From contig NZ_AQYG01000051.1 in assembly GCF_000380485.1 (NCBI RefSeq), positions 310,001 to 374,000 of the forward strand: 64,000 nucleotides of DNA, written 5' to 3'. Below are positions 16,173 to 26,007 of this stretch, piece after piece (positions within the stretch are counted from its first letter, which is position 1; each line of letters opens with the position of its first letter). The notes beneath the pieces are model-generated. The model saw nothing but the letters and a program-made list of their open reading frames with translations, had not been told where the DNA came from and ran no database searches. A program made the translations under genes and the position numbers. This DNA is from Jongsikchunia kroppenstedtii DSM 45133 (GTDB taxonomy: Bacteria; Actinomycetota; Actinomycetes; Mycobacteriales; Mycobacteriaceae).

Positions 16173-17008
16173 GCTCTCGATAGTTCACCGTCAACGGCCT
16201 CGGCGGCTTGAACGTTTGCGAACTCTCCGTGCAGCCAGCCCTCTTCACGCATCCAAGCGGTCGGAGCAAGGCCGGCGAATCGCCGAAACTCCCTGGTCAG
16301 ATGCGGCTGATCGGCGTATCCCGCCCGCGCCGCCACATCCGCAAGAAATCCCTGAGCACCGTCCATGATCGATCGGCGGATCAGCGCCGTCGCGCGCTCG
16401 AACCGCATCAATTGGGCGACGGTCCTTGGCGAGCAACCGAACTCGGCTCGGAACAGCGTCTGCAGGCGCCGCTCGGAGAAGCCCACCTCCCGAGCCGTCG
16501 ATGCCACCGACCACCCGCGTTCCAGCAATCGCCAGGCCCGCACGATTTCCGGCCGCGGCAGCAGATCCGGGTTCCACGCCGCGACCAGGTCGGCATGCAG
16601 AAGGTCGAAGGACTCGCTCCAGTCGGAGGTTTCGGTCATCCTCTGGTGCAGGCGCGCGGCACGGGAACCGAGCTGATCGAGCCCCGAGAACGTGCTGGAA
16701 ACGATGTCCGACGTCGGTAGGCCGAACACGGCTCGGCTCGCCAGCGGATGTACCGCCAACTGCACTCCGGCCTGCGCAACCGGCGTCAGCACCGTCGACG
16801 CCTCGGTGTGCATCCCACCGAGCACGACCGGGTTCGGCGGCAGCCCATCGGTACACACACCATCGTCGCGACTGACGATGAACACCAGCTTCGACGACGG
16901 CAATCCGCGATGCACTCCGCCAGGATCGGGAGCCGACTGGTACCCGACCATCGAGGTGACGCCGGGCGGCAGGCGCCCGGCGACCACCATTCGGTCGACC
17001 TCATCCAT
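16169..17008 (-). CDS. AraC family transcriptional regulator
   Basis: The 279-residue protein has a non-conserved ligand-binding N-terminal region and a C-terminal double helix-turn-helix domain. Its recognition parts read SVASTAREVGFSERRLQTLF and AARAGYADQPHLTREFRRFAG, the second being the classic AraC signature. It heads a four-gene minus-strand operon with overlapping or near-touching junctions (VOC protein, methyltransferase, aldo/keto reductase), so it probably controls its own operon in response to a small toxic compound. The start at 17008 follows the divergent VOC gene region by about 60 bases. Confidence 0.88.
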   Translation of the reverse strand: MDEVDRMVVAGRLPPGVTSMVGYQSAPDPGGVHRGLPSSKLVFIVSRDDGVCTDGLPPNPVVLGGMHTEASTVLTPVAQAGVQLAVHPLASRAVFGLPTSDIVSSTFSGLDQLGSRAARLHQRMTETSDWSESFDLLHADLVAAWNPDLLPRPEIVRAWRLLERGWSVASTAREVGFSERRLQTLFRAEFGCSPRTVAQLMRFERATALIRRSIMDGAQGFLADVAARAGYADQPHLTREFRRFAGLAPTAWMREEGWLHGEFANVQAAEAVDGELSRA

Positions 17009-17069
17009 ACGTCCAGGCTAACGCCGGGGCCCGGTGGGGATGTCCGACTTAACGTCTACCGTGGCGATC

Positions 17070-17420
17070 ATGACCACTACCATCGCGATGATCACCGTCG
17101 ACGCCACCGATGCGCTCTCCCTCGGGCGCTGGTGGGCAACCCAACTCGGCGGCACCATCGTCGCCGAGAACGACGGCTGGTTCGTCGTCGTGCAGCTGCC
17201 GTCCGGGCAGGCGCTCGGGTTTCAGAAGGTCGACGATCCAACACCCGGCAAGAACCGCATCCACCTGGATCTGACCACCGACGGAGACCTGGCTGCGCGC
17301 GTGCGCGATATGGAAGCCGCCGGGGCGCGCAAGGTCGCCGAACGCGAGATGGGCGACCTCAGTTGGGTGACGCTGGCCGACCCGGCCGGCAACGAGTTCT
17401 GCGTCGCGGCCGGACACTGA
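17070..17420 (+). CDS. VOC family protein (glyoxalase-like)
   Basis: The 116-residue product reads MTTTIAMITVDATDALSLGR at its start, then GFQKVDDPTPGKNRIHLDL and VTLADPAGNEFCVA, a compact VOC fold of the glyoxalase-like type. The ATG at 17070 is preferred because the fold starts immediately there; earlier in-frame starts at 17034 and 17040 only add a short unstructured stretch. No obvious ribosome site is present. It is divergent from the AraC operon and ends six bases before the convergent hadAB stop. Confidence 0.78.
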   Translation: MTTTIAMITVDATDALSLGRWWATQLGGTIVAENDGWFVVVQLPSGQALGFQKVDDPTPGKNRIHLDLTTDGDLAARVRDMEAAGARKVAEREMGDLSWVTLADPAGNEFCVAAGH

Positions 17421-17426
17421 CCTCCG

Positions 17427-18449
17427 TCAGCTGAACTGCACGGTGGCAGTGCACCGACCGAAGACCCGCTTACCGTTCAGCGACGCACCGAAGACGATGA
17501 CGCCTTGCTTGGTCTCCGGGTCGAGCGACTTGATCTTGCCGGTGTACTCGACCACCGCCGGTTTGGTGGGCGGCACATACACCGGGCTGGTGAATCGGGC
17601 CGACATGTCGTAGACCGCCGCCGGGTCGCCGACGAAGCTGGTGATGTATCCGGCCGCCGTCCCCATGGTCAGCATCGCTTGTGCCACAACAGTTTTCAGA
17701 CCGGCCTTATCGGCCAGCTCATCGCTGTGATGAATGGGGTTCGGGTCGCCGGAGACGCCGACGTAGTTGATGACATCGCCGCGGGTGAAGGGCACCGATC
17801 GGCCGGGCAACTCCTGGCCGACCGTCACCGAGTCGAATGGGACGGCCGATGACGGACGCGGATGGTCGTCGGGAATCTCGGCGGCCTCGCTGCGCACCAG
17901 CGGCAGCCGGTGCTTGTCACCGCCGGAGAACATGATGTCGTCGATGATCTTCTCGACCTCGGGCGTCATTGTGTCGCCGTCGACCTGACTCGCGAGCGTG
18001 GTGTACGACTCCTGCATGACGCCCTTGTCCAGCTCGCGCACCACCGTCTTGACGGTGAACAGGTCAGCAGCACCGGCAACGGTGCGATAGGAGTCGAGCG
18101 ATACGTCGCAGATCAGGCGGTCACCGCAGACGACCGGTTTGTGAAAAATGAGCCGCTGATCGACCTGCAACACCCCCTTCTTGAGCATGTTGCCCGGCAG
18201 CACTTCCTCAACCAGCTGGAACTGCGCTTTGGCACCCATGATCGCGACGATCGTCAGCGGGGCGAGCAATCCGGAGTACCCGGCGGCGCGCGCGGCCTCG
18301 TCCTCCCAGTGCGCCGGGTGGTCGTCATGCAGCGCCCGCGCGAACTCGCGGATCTTCTCGCGGCCCACCTCGTAATAGTCGGGGGTGGTGTACACGTTGC
18401 CGACGACCTGCTCGAGCACTTCTGTCGGCGTCAATTCCCCGGTAGTCAT
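17427..18449 (-). CDS. hadAB: Fused (3R)-hydroxyacyl-ACP dehydratase HadA-HadB
   Basis: The 340-residue protein joins two hot-dog domains that are separate proteins in Mycobacterium. Residues about 13-155 match HadA (PDYYEVGREKIREFARALH, GYSGLLAPLTIVAI, QVDQRLIFHKPVVCGDRL). Residues about 204-340 match HadB (PFDSVTVGQELPGRSVPFTR, then GVSGDPNPIH and FVGDPAAVYDMSARF). The HadB catalytic pair Asp235 and His240 is kept with the usual spacing. HadAB dehydrates beta-hydroxyacyl-ACP in the FAS-II elongation used for mycolic acid precursors. No hadC or ribosomal-protein neighbours are nearby. The start at 18449 reads MTTGELTPTEVLEQ and precedes a divergent nitrate reductase gene by 210 bases. Confidence 0.9.
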   Translation of the reverse strand: MTTGELTPTEVLEQVVGNVYTTPDYYEVGREKIREFARALHDDHPAHWEDEAARAAGYSGLLAPLTIVAIMGAKAQFQLVEEVLPGNMLKKGVLQVDQRLIFHKPVVCGDRLICDVSLDSYRTVAGAADLFTVKTVVRELDKGVMQESYTTLASQVDGDTMTPEVEKIIDDIMFSGGDKHRLPLVRSEAAEIPDDHPRPSSAVPFDSVTVGQELPGRSVPFTRGDVINYVGVSGDPNPIHHSDELADKAGLKTVVAQAMLTMGTAAGYITSFVGDPAAVYDMSARFTSPVYVPPTKPAVVEYTGKIKSLDPETKQGVIVFGASLNGKRVFGRCTATVQFS

Positions 18450-18598
18450 AAGGCCCGACGTTAGCGGACGAGGCCGCGGATTCTGTAATCAATGGAGGTA
18501 CTGGGCGCCCCATATCCGCTCCGGCGCCGTCATCAGGCGGTTTCCGGAGTCATCGACGCCATTCTTCACACCGAATGTGACGGCCTGCATAGGCGCCG

Positions 18599-18636
18599 TT
18601 GACATCGCCGTAACCGTCTCCGACACCATCGGCAAC
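18599..18636 (+). promoter_or_regulatory. GlnR-like box upstream of the nitrate reductase gene
   Basis: The pattern TTGAC-N6-GTAAC-N6-CGACA-N6-GCAAC lies 24 bases before the nitrate reductase start. It keeps the 11-base repeat of GlnR sites (gTnAC-N6-GaAAC twice), with three of the four blocks good. GlnR activates nitrate assimilation genes under nitrogen limitation in actinobacteria. A site so close to the start codon implies a very short leader, or a start slightly further downstream. Confidence 0.5.
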
Positions 18637-18659
18637 ACCCCACGCGTTGCATCGGGGGC

Positions 18660-21600
18660 GTGAGCGAGGCACGCGGCGACGCCGGGTCTCCGACGCGCGG
18701 CGTCGGCGGCGGCCCAGTGGTGGACGCGACCGTGGTGTCGACCGCCTGCGGCTACTGCGGGGTCGGCTGCGGGATGCGGTTGCATATCGACGGCGACACC
18801 GTCAGCCGCGCCTCCGGCGACCCCGACCATCCGGCGAACCGCGGCCGGCTGTGCACCAAGGGCAACACCACCGCGGACATGCTGCGGGCCGGCGGGCGCC
18901 AGAGCACCGCGCTGGTCCGGCAGCAGCGCGCCGCGCCGGCCGAACCCGCACCTCTCGATGCGGCGATCGACGGTGTCGCCGCCCGGCTCGCCGAAATCCG
19001 CGATACGCACGGTCCGGACGCGATCGCCCTCTACGTCTCGGGCCAGATGTCGCTGGAGGCGCAGTATGTGGCGAACAAGCTCGCCAAGGGCTACCTGCGC
19101 ACGCAATGGATCGAATCGAACTCTCGCCTCTGCATGGCCAGCGCCGGTACCGGCTACAAGCAGTCGCTCGGCGCGGACGGCCCGCCCGGCAGCTATGACG
19201 ATCTCGACCATGCCGACCTGTTCGTTGTGATCGGTGCCAATATGGCCGACTGCCATCCGATTCTGTTCCTGCGCATGATGGATCGCGTCCGGGACGGCGC
19301 CAAGTTGGTCGTCATCGATCCGCGCCGCACGGCAACCGCGGCGAAGGCCGACATCCACCTGGCCGTCCGGCCGGGCACCGATCTGGCGCTGCTGAACGGG
19401 CTGCTGCATCTCGTCCGCGAACTCGGCGGCCTCGACGAGGAGTTCATCGCCGCGCACACCGACGGCTGGGACGCGCTGGACGTCCTGCTCGACGACTACC
19501 CGCCCGCCCAGGTCGCCGAGCTCACCGGCATCGATGCGGATCAGCTCGTCGAAGTCGCCGAACTCATTGTCGCCAATCGTAATTGGGTGAGCCTGTGGAC
19601 GATGGGCCTCAACCAGAGCACTCACGGAACCTGGAACACCAACGCCCTGTGCAACCTTCATCTGGCGACCGGGGCCATCTGCCGCCTCGGCGCCGGCCCG
19701 TTCTCGCTGACCGGCCAGCCGAACGCGATGGGCGGCCGCGAAATGGGTTACATGGGACCGGGACTGCCCGGTCAACGGTCCGCACTGGATGCGGCCGATC
19801 GGGAATTCACCGAGCAGCGGTGGAATCTGGCACCGGGCACGATCCGGTCCGAGGCCGGCTCGGGCACGATCGACATGTACCGGAAGATGGTCGACGGCGA
19901 GATCAAGGCTGCGTGGATCATCTGTACCAATCCCGTTGCCTCCGTGGCCAATCGAGCTGCCGTGATCGAGGGATTGCAGCGGGCCGAGCTCGTGGTGGTG
20001 CAGGACGCGTTCGCCGAGGTGGAGACCGCGGCCTACGCCGATGTCGTGCTGCCGGCCGCACTGTGGGCCGAGGCCGACGGCGTGATGGTCAACAGCGAAC
20101 GATCGATGACGCTGTGCCGCCCCGCGATGCGCGCCCCGGGCGACGCCCTCCCCGACTGGGAACTGATCTGTCGGGTGGCCCGCGCGATGGGCTATGCGGA
20201 GGGATTCGAGTTCGCCTCCGCCGCCGAGATCTTCGATGAGATCGCGACCTTCCACAATCCACGGACCGGCTGGGATCTGCGCGGGGTGGACCATGCCCGG
20301 TTGCGCGGCGGACCGGTGCAGTGGCCGACGGCACCGGACGGCGACACCCGAAACCCTGTGCGCTACCGCAACACCGGAGTCAGCCAGGCATTGTTCACGG
20401 CGCCCGACGGTACGGTGCCCGAGCTCGCATTCCCGACGCCGAGCCGGCGTGCGCAGTTCCTCGCTCGCCCGCATATGCCGACCGACGAACTCCCCGACGA
20501 CGACTACCCCCTGGTCCTGACGACCGGCCGGGTCGCGCATCAGTGGCACACCATGACCAAGACCGGCAAGGTCGCCAAGCTCAACAAGCTCAACCCGGCG
20601 CCGTTCCTGCAGCTGCATCCCGACGACGCGCAGCGCCTCGGCATCGCTCCGGGCGACCGGGTCGAGGTCCGGTCGCGTCGCGGACGCGCGGTGTTGCCGG
20701 CGACGATCGACGACGCCGTGCGCCCGGGAGTCTGCTTCGCCCCCATGCACTGGAACGACATATTCGCACCGGATGTCGCGATCAACGCGGTGACCAACGA
20801 CGCGGTCGACGCTGATTCGCTGCAACCGGAATTCAAGGTCTGCGCCGTCGCACTGACCGCCCTGGAGCCGGAGGATCCACCGGCTTCCACCACTCCTCTG
20901 GACAAGCGAGGCGATACCCCCATGACCGACATCGGATCGAGCGCCGGCTCCCGGCCCATCGACGCATTCGCCGCCGCTCTCGGTCCGCTGCCCGCCCTGG
21001 TCGACCTGACCGATGACGAACGCACCTATGCCGCAGGGCTGCTCGCCGGGCTGCGGGCGCACCCGCCGACCGGCGAGGTTCCGGTGCTGCCCGCCCACAC
21101 ACCCTTGCGCGCGCCCGCCCGGGCCTGGCTCGACGGACTGCTCGCGGGGGTGTTCTCCCGCGCAACCGACGCGGAAACGGCCGGGGCAGAGCAGCTTTCC
21201 GTCGCCGAGTCAGCGCCCGCGCGCCCGACGGCGACCGTGGTGTGGGCGTCGCAGACCGGCACGGCCGAGGAATTCGCCGACGGTGCGGCCGACATGTTCG
21301 CCCGGCACGGGATCGACGCCCGGATCCGCCCGGCCGACCAGGTGTCGGTCGCCGACCTCACCGGCACCGTGCTGTTCATCGTCGCCACCACCGGCGACGG
21401 CGACGCCCCGGACAACGGCATCGCACTGTGGGATGCCCTGGCCGCCGCCGAGCCCGGCGACGTCGACGGACTCGAATTCTCGGTACTCGGCTTCGGCGAT
21501 TCGTCCTATGCCGACTTCTGCGGATTCGCCCGCAAGCTCGACGCCCGGCTGGACCACCTCGGCGCCCACCGCATCCACGAACGGATCTCCGCCGAACCCG

Positions 21601-22856
21601 ATTACGAAGAGACGGCAGCGAACTGGGTCACGCGGGTTTCCACGATCATCGCCGACGCCGATGCCGCTGCCGCACCCGACGCTTCCGGCGACCAGCAGGC
21701 GTCTGGCGGCGTTGTCTCAGCACCCGCGACTCCGGTGTACAACCGGCGAAATCCGTTGCACACCAGCATCATCTCGAATGATTCGCTGTGCCCGCCCGAC
21801 GCGGTACGCGACGTCCGGTCCATCTCGATCGCATTGCCGTCCGGCAGCCTGGAGTACCGCGCCGGCGATGCACTCGGGGTGTGGCCGCGCAACAGCCCGG
21901 ATACCGTCGCGGAATGGCTCGACCGCACCGGTCTGCCGGGCTTCACCCCGATAACTCGCGGCGAAGACGAGGTCCCGCTGTCGGAGGTCCTGCCCACGCT
22001 CGACATCACCCGCATCAGCCCCGACCTGCTGCGATTCATCCACCGTCACCACCCGACCGACGAGTTGGCCGCAGCGATCGACGATCCGGCGCATTTCACC
22101 CAGTGGACCTGGGGCCGCCAAGCGCTCGACCTGCTCGCCGCGTACCCGGTGGACGCATCGGTCGACGAGTGGGCGGCGTTGCTGAAACCGTTGACTCCAC
22201 GGCTGTATTCGATCTCGTCGAGCCCGCTGGAAGACCCCGAACGGGTACAGATCACCACCAGCGTCGTGCGCTACGAGTCCACCACCGCCGCGGCCGACGG
22301 CGCCGTGCGCAGCGGCGTCTGTTCGGGACTGCTCGCCGGCCTCGAACCGGGTGCCCAGATCGAGGTCTTCGTGCAGCCCACCAAACACTTTCGGCCGCCG
22401 GAGGACCCGGACACCCCGGCGATCATGATCGGACCCGGCACCGGCATCGCCCCGTTCCGCGGGTTTCTCCACGAACGCGCGGGGCACCGGCACGAGGGCG
22501 ACAACTGGTTGTTCTTCGGCTCCCGCCACCAGGATTCGGAGTTCTACTATCGCGACGAGCTGGCCGAGCTCGGCAATCGCGGCGTGCTCACCCGGCTGGA
22601 CACCGCCTTCTCCCGCGACGGCGACTCCACGGTCTACGTGCAGGACCGGATCGCCGAACACGGCGCCGACGTATGGAAATGGATCTCCGCCGGCGCGCAT
22701 GTCTACGTGTGCGGCGACGCGTCACGCATGGCCCGTGACGTGGACGAGGCCCTGCGCGGGGTGATCGCCCAGCACGGCGGCCGCAGCGAGCGCAGCGCCG
22801 CCGCCTACCTGCAGTCGCTGTCGGCCGAGCACCGCTACGTCCGCGACGTGTACTAG
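18660..22856 (+). CDS. Assimilatory nitrate reductase fused to a CysJ-type flavoprotein reductase
   Basis: The 1398-residue protein is two enzymes in one chain. Residues about 20-740 form a molybdopterin nitrate reductase with an N-terminal [4Fe-4S] site (CGYCGVGC, then RGRLCTKGN) and the Mo-bis-MGD domains ([29 protein letters not shown], and the C-terminal [16 protein letters not shown] barrel). After a linker comes a flavodoxin-like FMN domain ([20 protein letters not shown], about residue 858). A cytochrome P450 reductase-like FAD/NADPH domain follows ([38 protein letters not shown]) and the chain ends in VRDVY. It should pass electrons from NADPH through FAD, FMN and Fe-S to the Mo centre, reducing nitrate to nitrite in the cytosol without a separate reductase. 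nirBD follows in the same direction. Confidence 0.9.
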   Translation: MSEARGDAGSPTRGVGGGPVVDATVVSTACGYCGVGCGMRLHIDGDTVSRASGDPDHPANRGRLCTKGNTTADMLRAGGRQSTALVRQQRAAPAEPAPLDAAIDGVAARLAEIRDTHGPDAIALYVSGQMSLEAQYVANKLAKGYLRTQWIESNSRLCMASAGTGYKQSLGADGPPGSYDDLDHADLFVVIGANMADCHPILFLRMMDRVRDGAKLVVIDPRRTATAAKADIHLAVRPGTDLALLNGLLHLVRELGGLDEEFIAAHTDGWDALDVLLDDYPPAQVAELTGIDADQLVEVAELIVANRNWVSLWTMGLNQSTHGTWNTNALCNLHLATGAICRLGAGPFSLTGQPNAMGGREMGYMGPGLPGQRSALDAADREFTEQRWNLAPGTIRSEAGSGTIDMYRKMVDGEIKAAWIICTNPVASVANRAAVIEGLQRAELVVVQDAFAEVETAAYADVVLPAALWAEADGVMVNSERSMTLCRPAMRAPGDALPDWELICRVARAMGYAEGFEFASAAEIFDEIATFHNPRTGWDLRGVDHARLRGGPVQWPTAPDGDTRNPVRYRNTGVSQALFTAPDGTVPELAFPTPSRRAQFLARPHMPTDELPDDDYPLVLTTGRVAHQWHTMTKTGKVAKLNKLNPAPFLQLHPDDAQRLGIAPGDRVEVRSRRGRAVLPATIDDAVRPGVCFAPMHWNDIFAPDVAINAVTNDAVDADSLQPEFKVCAVALTALEPEDPPASTTPLDKRGDTPMTDIGSSAGSRPIDAFAAALGPLPALVDLTDDERTYAAGLLAGLRAHPPTGEVPVLPAHTPLRAPARAWLDGLLAGVFSRATDAETAGAEQLSVAESAPARPTATVVWASQTGTAEEFADGAADMFARHGIDARIRPADQVSVADLTGTVLFIVATTGDGDAPDNGIALWDALAAAEPGDVDGLEFSVLGFGDSSYADFCGFARKLDARLDHLGAHRIHERISAEPDYEETAANWVTRVSTIIADADAAAAPDASGDQQASGGVVSAPATPVYNRRNPLHTSIISNDSLCPPDAVRDVRSISIALPSGSLEYRAGDALGVWPRNSPDTVAEWLDRTGLPGFTPITRGEDEVPLSEVLPTLDITRISPDLLRFIHRHHPTDELAAAIDDPAHFTQWTWGRQALDLLAAYPVDASVDEWAALLKPLTPRLYSISSSPLEDPERVQITTSVVRYESTTAAADGAVRSGVCSGLLAGLEPGAQIEVFVQPTKHFRPPEDPDTPAIMIGPGTGIAPFRGFLHERAGHRHEGDNWLFFGSRHQDSEFYYRDELAELGNRGVLTRLDTAFSRDGDSTVYVQDRIAEHGADVWKWISAGAHVYVCGDASRMARDVDEALRGVIAQHGGRSERSAAAYLQSLSAEHRYVRDVY

Positions 22857-22897
22857 GGCCTGCCTCACTCCCGCGGATCGTTCGCTGTGAGAAAGGC

Positions 22898-22935
22898 GTG
22901 ACAGCGCCGAAACTGCGGCTACGGCGACCGGCAAC
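22898..22935 (+). promoter_or_regulatory. GlnR-like box upstream of nirB
   Basis: GTGAC-N6-GAAAC-N6-TACGG-N6-GCAAC lies 43 bases before nirB. The first two blocks match the GlnR consensus exactly, the fourth nearly, and only the third is poor. nirBD is a known GlnR target in Streptomyces and mycobacteria. The same three-good-one-poor pattern recurs before the nitrate reductase gene. Confidence 0.65.
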
Positions 22936-22978
22936 ACAGCCTCCCTAGCGTGATGGACGTACGAAAGGAGCTGGTCGA

Positions 22979-25501
22979 ATGAGCACACGATCCGTCGCGG
23001 TGATCGGACACGGGATGGTCGGGCACCGATTCGTGGAGGCCCTGCGGGCCCGGGATGTCGCCGACGAGTGGCGCGTCCTGGTCTTCGGCGAGGAGGCCGA
23101 CGCCGCCTACGACCGCGTCGGACTGTCGTCCTATGTCGGCAACTGGGACCGCACCGAGCTCGCGCTCGCCGGCAACGACTACCCCGGCGACGATCTCGTC
23201 GAGTCCCGGCTCGGCACGCCGGTCCGTTCCATCGACCGGCACGGCCGTCGCATCGTCACCGACGACGGCGAATTCGGCTATGACGCACTGGTGCTGGCGA
23301 CCGGATCCTACGCGTTCGTACCCCCGGTGCCCGGCCACGACCTCCCGGGCTGCCACGTCTACCGCACGCTCGACGACCTCGACGCCATCCGTATTGACGC
23401 GGAGCGGTCGCTGGCCGGCGACCCGGACGCGGTCGGCATCGTGGTCGGCGGCGGGCTGCTCGGCCTGGAAGCCGCCAACGCGCTGCGCAGCCTTGGAATG
23501 AAAGCCCATGTGGTGGAGGTCAATCCACGCCTGATGCCGCAGCAGATCGACGAGGGCGGCGGTGAACACCTCGCACGAATGATCGGCGCGCTGGGCATCG
23601 ACATCTCGCTGAGCTCGGGCACGACCAGCATCGAGAGCACCGGATCCGGTCTCCGCGTCACCCTGAAGGACGAGTCGGCGGTCGACGCCGGCCTGCTGGT
23701 CTTCGCCGCCGGTGTGCGACCGCGGGACGAACTCGCCCGGGACGCGGGCCTGGACCTGGCCGAGCGCGGCGGCGTGCTCACCGACATCACCTGCGTCACT
23801 TCCGATCCCAACATCTATGCGATCGGTGAGGTCGCCGCCATAGAGGGTCGTTGCTACGGACTCGTCGGTCCCGGTTACGCCACCGCGGAGGTCGTCGTCG
23901 ACCAACTCCTCGGCGGCGATGCCGGTTTCCCGGGCGCCGACATGTCGACCAAGCTGAAGTTGCTCGGGGTCGACGTCGCCAGCTTCGGCGACGCGATGGG
24001 CACCACCCCGGGCGCGCTCGACGTCGTCGTCTCCGATCCGATCGGCGGCACCTACGCCAAGCTCGTGCTGTCCGACGACGCGCAGACGCTGCTCGGCGGC
24101 ATCCTGGTCGGCGATGCCTCCAGCTACGGCGTGCTGCGGCCGCTGGTCGGGTCGAGCTTGCCCGGCGATCCGGTAGCGCTGATCTCCCCCAACTCGGCGT
24201 CCGGCGGCGCGCAGATCGGCGTGGGCGCCCTGCCCGACGAGGCCCAGATCTGTTCCTGCAACGACGTTTCGAAGGCCACGCTGTGCTCGGCCATCGCCGA
24301 CGGGGCCTGCACCGTGGCCGACCTCAAGGGCTGCACGAACGCCGGCACCTCCTGCGGCTCGTGCGTGCCGCTGCTCTCGCAGCTGCTGACCGCCGAGGGC
24401 GTCGAGGTCTCGAAGGCGTTGTGCGAGCATTTTTCCCAGTCGCGGGCCGAGTTGTTCGAGATCATCCAGGCGAGCGGCATCCGGACGTTCTCGGAGCTGA
24501 TCGAGCGCTACGGCAACGGCACCGGCTGCGACCTGTGCAAGCCGACCGTCGCCTCGATCCTGGCGTCCACCAGCTCCGACCACATCCTCGACGGCGAGCA
24601 GGCCTCGCTGCAGGACAGCAACGATCACTTCCTGGCCAACATTCAGCGCAACGGCACCTACTCGGTGGTCCCGCGGGTGCCCGGCGGCGACATCACCGCC
24701 GAGCAGCTGATCCTGATCGGCGAAATCGCCCGCGACTTCGGGCTGTACACCAAGATCACCGGCGGCCAGCGGATCGACATGTTCGGCGCCACCGTCGACC
24801 AGCTGCCGGAGATCTGGCGCCGGCTCGTCGAGGGCGGTATGGAGTCCGGTCAGGCCTACGGCAAGTCACTGCGCACGGTGAAGAGTTGCGTCGGGTCCGA
24901 CTGGTGCCGATACGGGCAGCAGGATTCGGTGCAGATGGCCATCGACCTGGAGCTGCGCTACCGCGGCCTGCGGTCGCCGCACAAGATCAAGATGGCCGTA
25001 TCCGGTTGTGCGCGTGAGTGTGCCGAGGCCCGCGGCAAGGACGTCGGCGTGATCGCCACCGAATCGGGCTGGAATCTGTATGTCGGCGGCAACGGCGGCA
25101 TGACGCCCAAGCACGCGCAGCTGCTCGCCTCCGATCTCGACTCGGGGACGCTCATCCGCTACGTCGACCGGTTCCTCATGTACTACATCCGCACCGCGGA
25201 TCGACTGCAGCGCACCGCGCCGTGGGTCGAGGCACTCGACGGCGGCCTCGATCATCTGCGCGAGGTGATCATCGACGATTCCCTCGGCCTGGCAGCCGAA
25301 TTCGAGGAGTCGATGAGCCAGCACGTGTCCGGCTACAGCTGCGAATGGAAAGGCGTCCTGGCCGATCCCGACAAGCTGGCCCGGTTCGTCTCGTTCGTCA
25401 ACGCCCCGGAATCTCCGGATCCGACAGTCGAATTCGGCGAGAAGCAAGGCCGCAAGGTGCCGGTTCTCATCGGCACCCCCACCGTGAGGAGCACGCGATG
25501 A
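22979..25501 (+). CDS. nirB: NAD(P)H-dependent nitrite reductase large subunit
   Basis: The 840-residue protein reduces nitrite to ammonium in the cytosol. In order it shows an FAD/NAD(P)H oxidoreductase domain (VAVIGHGMVGHRFVEAL; IVVGGGLLGLEAANAL) and a BFD-like [2Fe-2S] domain (CSCNDVSKATL, then KGCTNAGTSCGSC, about residues 424-465). A ferredoxin-like half-domain and the siroheme/[4Fe-4S] domain follow, with ligands in CVGSDWC and SGCARECAEARG (about 636-680). AAAGGAG about eight bases upstream supports the ATG at 22979. The stop overlaps the nirD start (ATGA). Siroheme supply is encoded close by, through the chelatase gene on the opposite strand. Confidence 0.95.
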   Translation: MSTRSVAVIGHGMVGHRFVEALRARDVADEWRVLVFGEEADAAYDRVGLSSYVGNWDRTELALAGNDYPGDDLVESRLGTPVRSIDRHGRRIVTDDGEFGYDALVLATGSYAFVPPVPGHDLPGCHVYRTLDDLDAIRIDAERSLAGDPDAVGIVVGGGLLGLEAANALRSLGMKAHVVEVNPRLMPQQIDEGGGEHLARMIGALGIDISLSSGTTSIESTGSGLRVTLKDESAVDAGLLVFAAGVRPRDELARDAGLDLAERGGVLTDITCVTSDPNIYAIGEVAAIEGRCYGLVGPGYATAEVVVDQLLGGDAGFPGADMSTKLKLLGVDVASFGDAMGTTPGALDVVVSDPIGGTYAKLVLSDDAQTLLGGILVGDASSYGVLRPLVGSSLPGDPVALISPNSASGGAQIGVGALPDEAQICSCNDVSKATLCSAIADGACTVADLKGCTNAGTSCGSCVPLLSQLLTAEGVEVSKALCEHFSQSRAELFEIIQASGIRTFSELIERYGNGTGCDLCKPTVASILASTSSDHILDGEQASLQDSNDHFLANIQRNGTYSVVPRVPGGDITAEQLILIGEIARDFGLYTKITGGQRIDMFGATVDQLPEIWRRLVEGGMESGQAYGKSLRTVKSCVGSDWCRYGQQDSVQMAIDLELRYRGLRSPHKIKMAVSGCARECAEARGKDVGVIATESGWNLYVGGNGGMTPKHAQLLASDLDSGTLIRYVDRFLMYYIRTADRLQRTAPWVEALDGGLDHLREVIIDDSLGLAAEFEESMSQHVSGYSCEWKGVLADPDKLARFVSFVNAPESPDPTVEFGEKQGRKVPVLIGTPTVRSTR

Positions 25502-25893
25502 CCAGCACTTTCAACCTGCACGCCTGGCGCAGCGACTGGACACCGGCGTGCGCGATGAGTCAGCTCGAACGGCTGCGCGGGGTGGCGGTGCTGCTACCAG
25601 ACGGCGCGCAGGTTGCGCTGTTCCGGCTGGCCGACGACACCATTCGCGCGGTCGGCAACATTGATCCAATCGGTCGCGCGGCGGTGATGTCGCGCGGCAT
25701 CGTCGGCGACCGCGGCGGCTTTCCGGTGGTGCAGTCGCCGTTGAAGAAGCAGGCGTTCAGCCTGCTCGACGGGCGCTGCCTCGATGCCGAGGGCATCTAC
25801 ATCCCGGTGTACGACACCCGGATCACGTTGGACGGCACCGTATTCGTCGCCAATTCGCCGGAGATCCGCTTCGGCTACCGCCGGCCCGCCTGA
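25498..25893 (+). CDS. nirD: Nitrite reductase small subunit
   Basis: The 131-residue protein has the Rieske-like fold of NirD (GVAVLLPDGAQVALFRLADD, IVGDRGGFPVVQSPLKKQAF, IPVYDTRITLDGTVFV) and, as usual for NirD, lacks a full Rieske Cys/His set. It pairs with NirB for NAD(P)H-dependent nitrite reduction. The ATG overlaps the nirB stop by four bases, so the subunits are translationally coupled. The first array of the 21-bp repeat begins 15 bases after its stop. Confidence 0.92.
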   Translation: MTSTFNLHAWRSDWTPACAMSQLERLRGVAVLLPDGAQVALFRLADDTIRAVGNIDPIGRAAVMSRGIVGDRGGFPVVQSPLKKQAFSLLDGRCLDAEGIYIPVYDTRITLDGTVFVANSPEIRFGYRRPA

Positions 25894-25907
25894 CCCGCCG
25901 ACCGGAC

Positions 25908-25949
25908 ACTCATGCACGCCGAGTGGACTCTGATGTGCGTCGAGTGGAC
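25908..25949 (+). repeat. Left array of a 21-bp repeat (two copies)
   Basis: Two adjacent 21-base units end in CGAGTGGAC. They are the reverse complement of the repeat found at 26533-26629, allowing for a few changes (consensus of the right array: GTCCAGTCGACGYGCATGAG). A partial third unit (CTAGTCGACC) follows. Together the two arrays bracket the acetyltransferase gene in inverted orientation. Confidence 0.75.
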
Positions 25950-26007
25950 CGCTAGTCGACCAGACACACAAGTCTCGGGGCCCACAGTCGTTCGAGCTCG
26001 CCGCCGA

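Noticed and set aside
18489-21098. Long minus-strand open frame opposite the nitrate reductase gene
   Set aside because: No motifs and shadow-like composition; the plus-strand enzyme is unmistakable.
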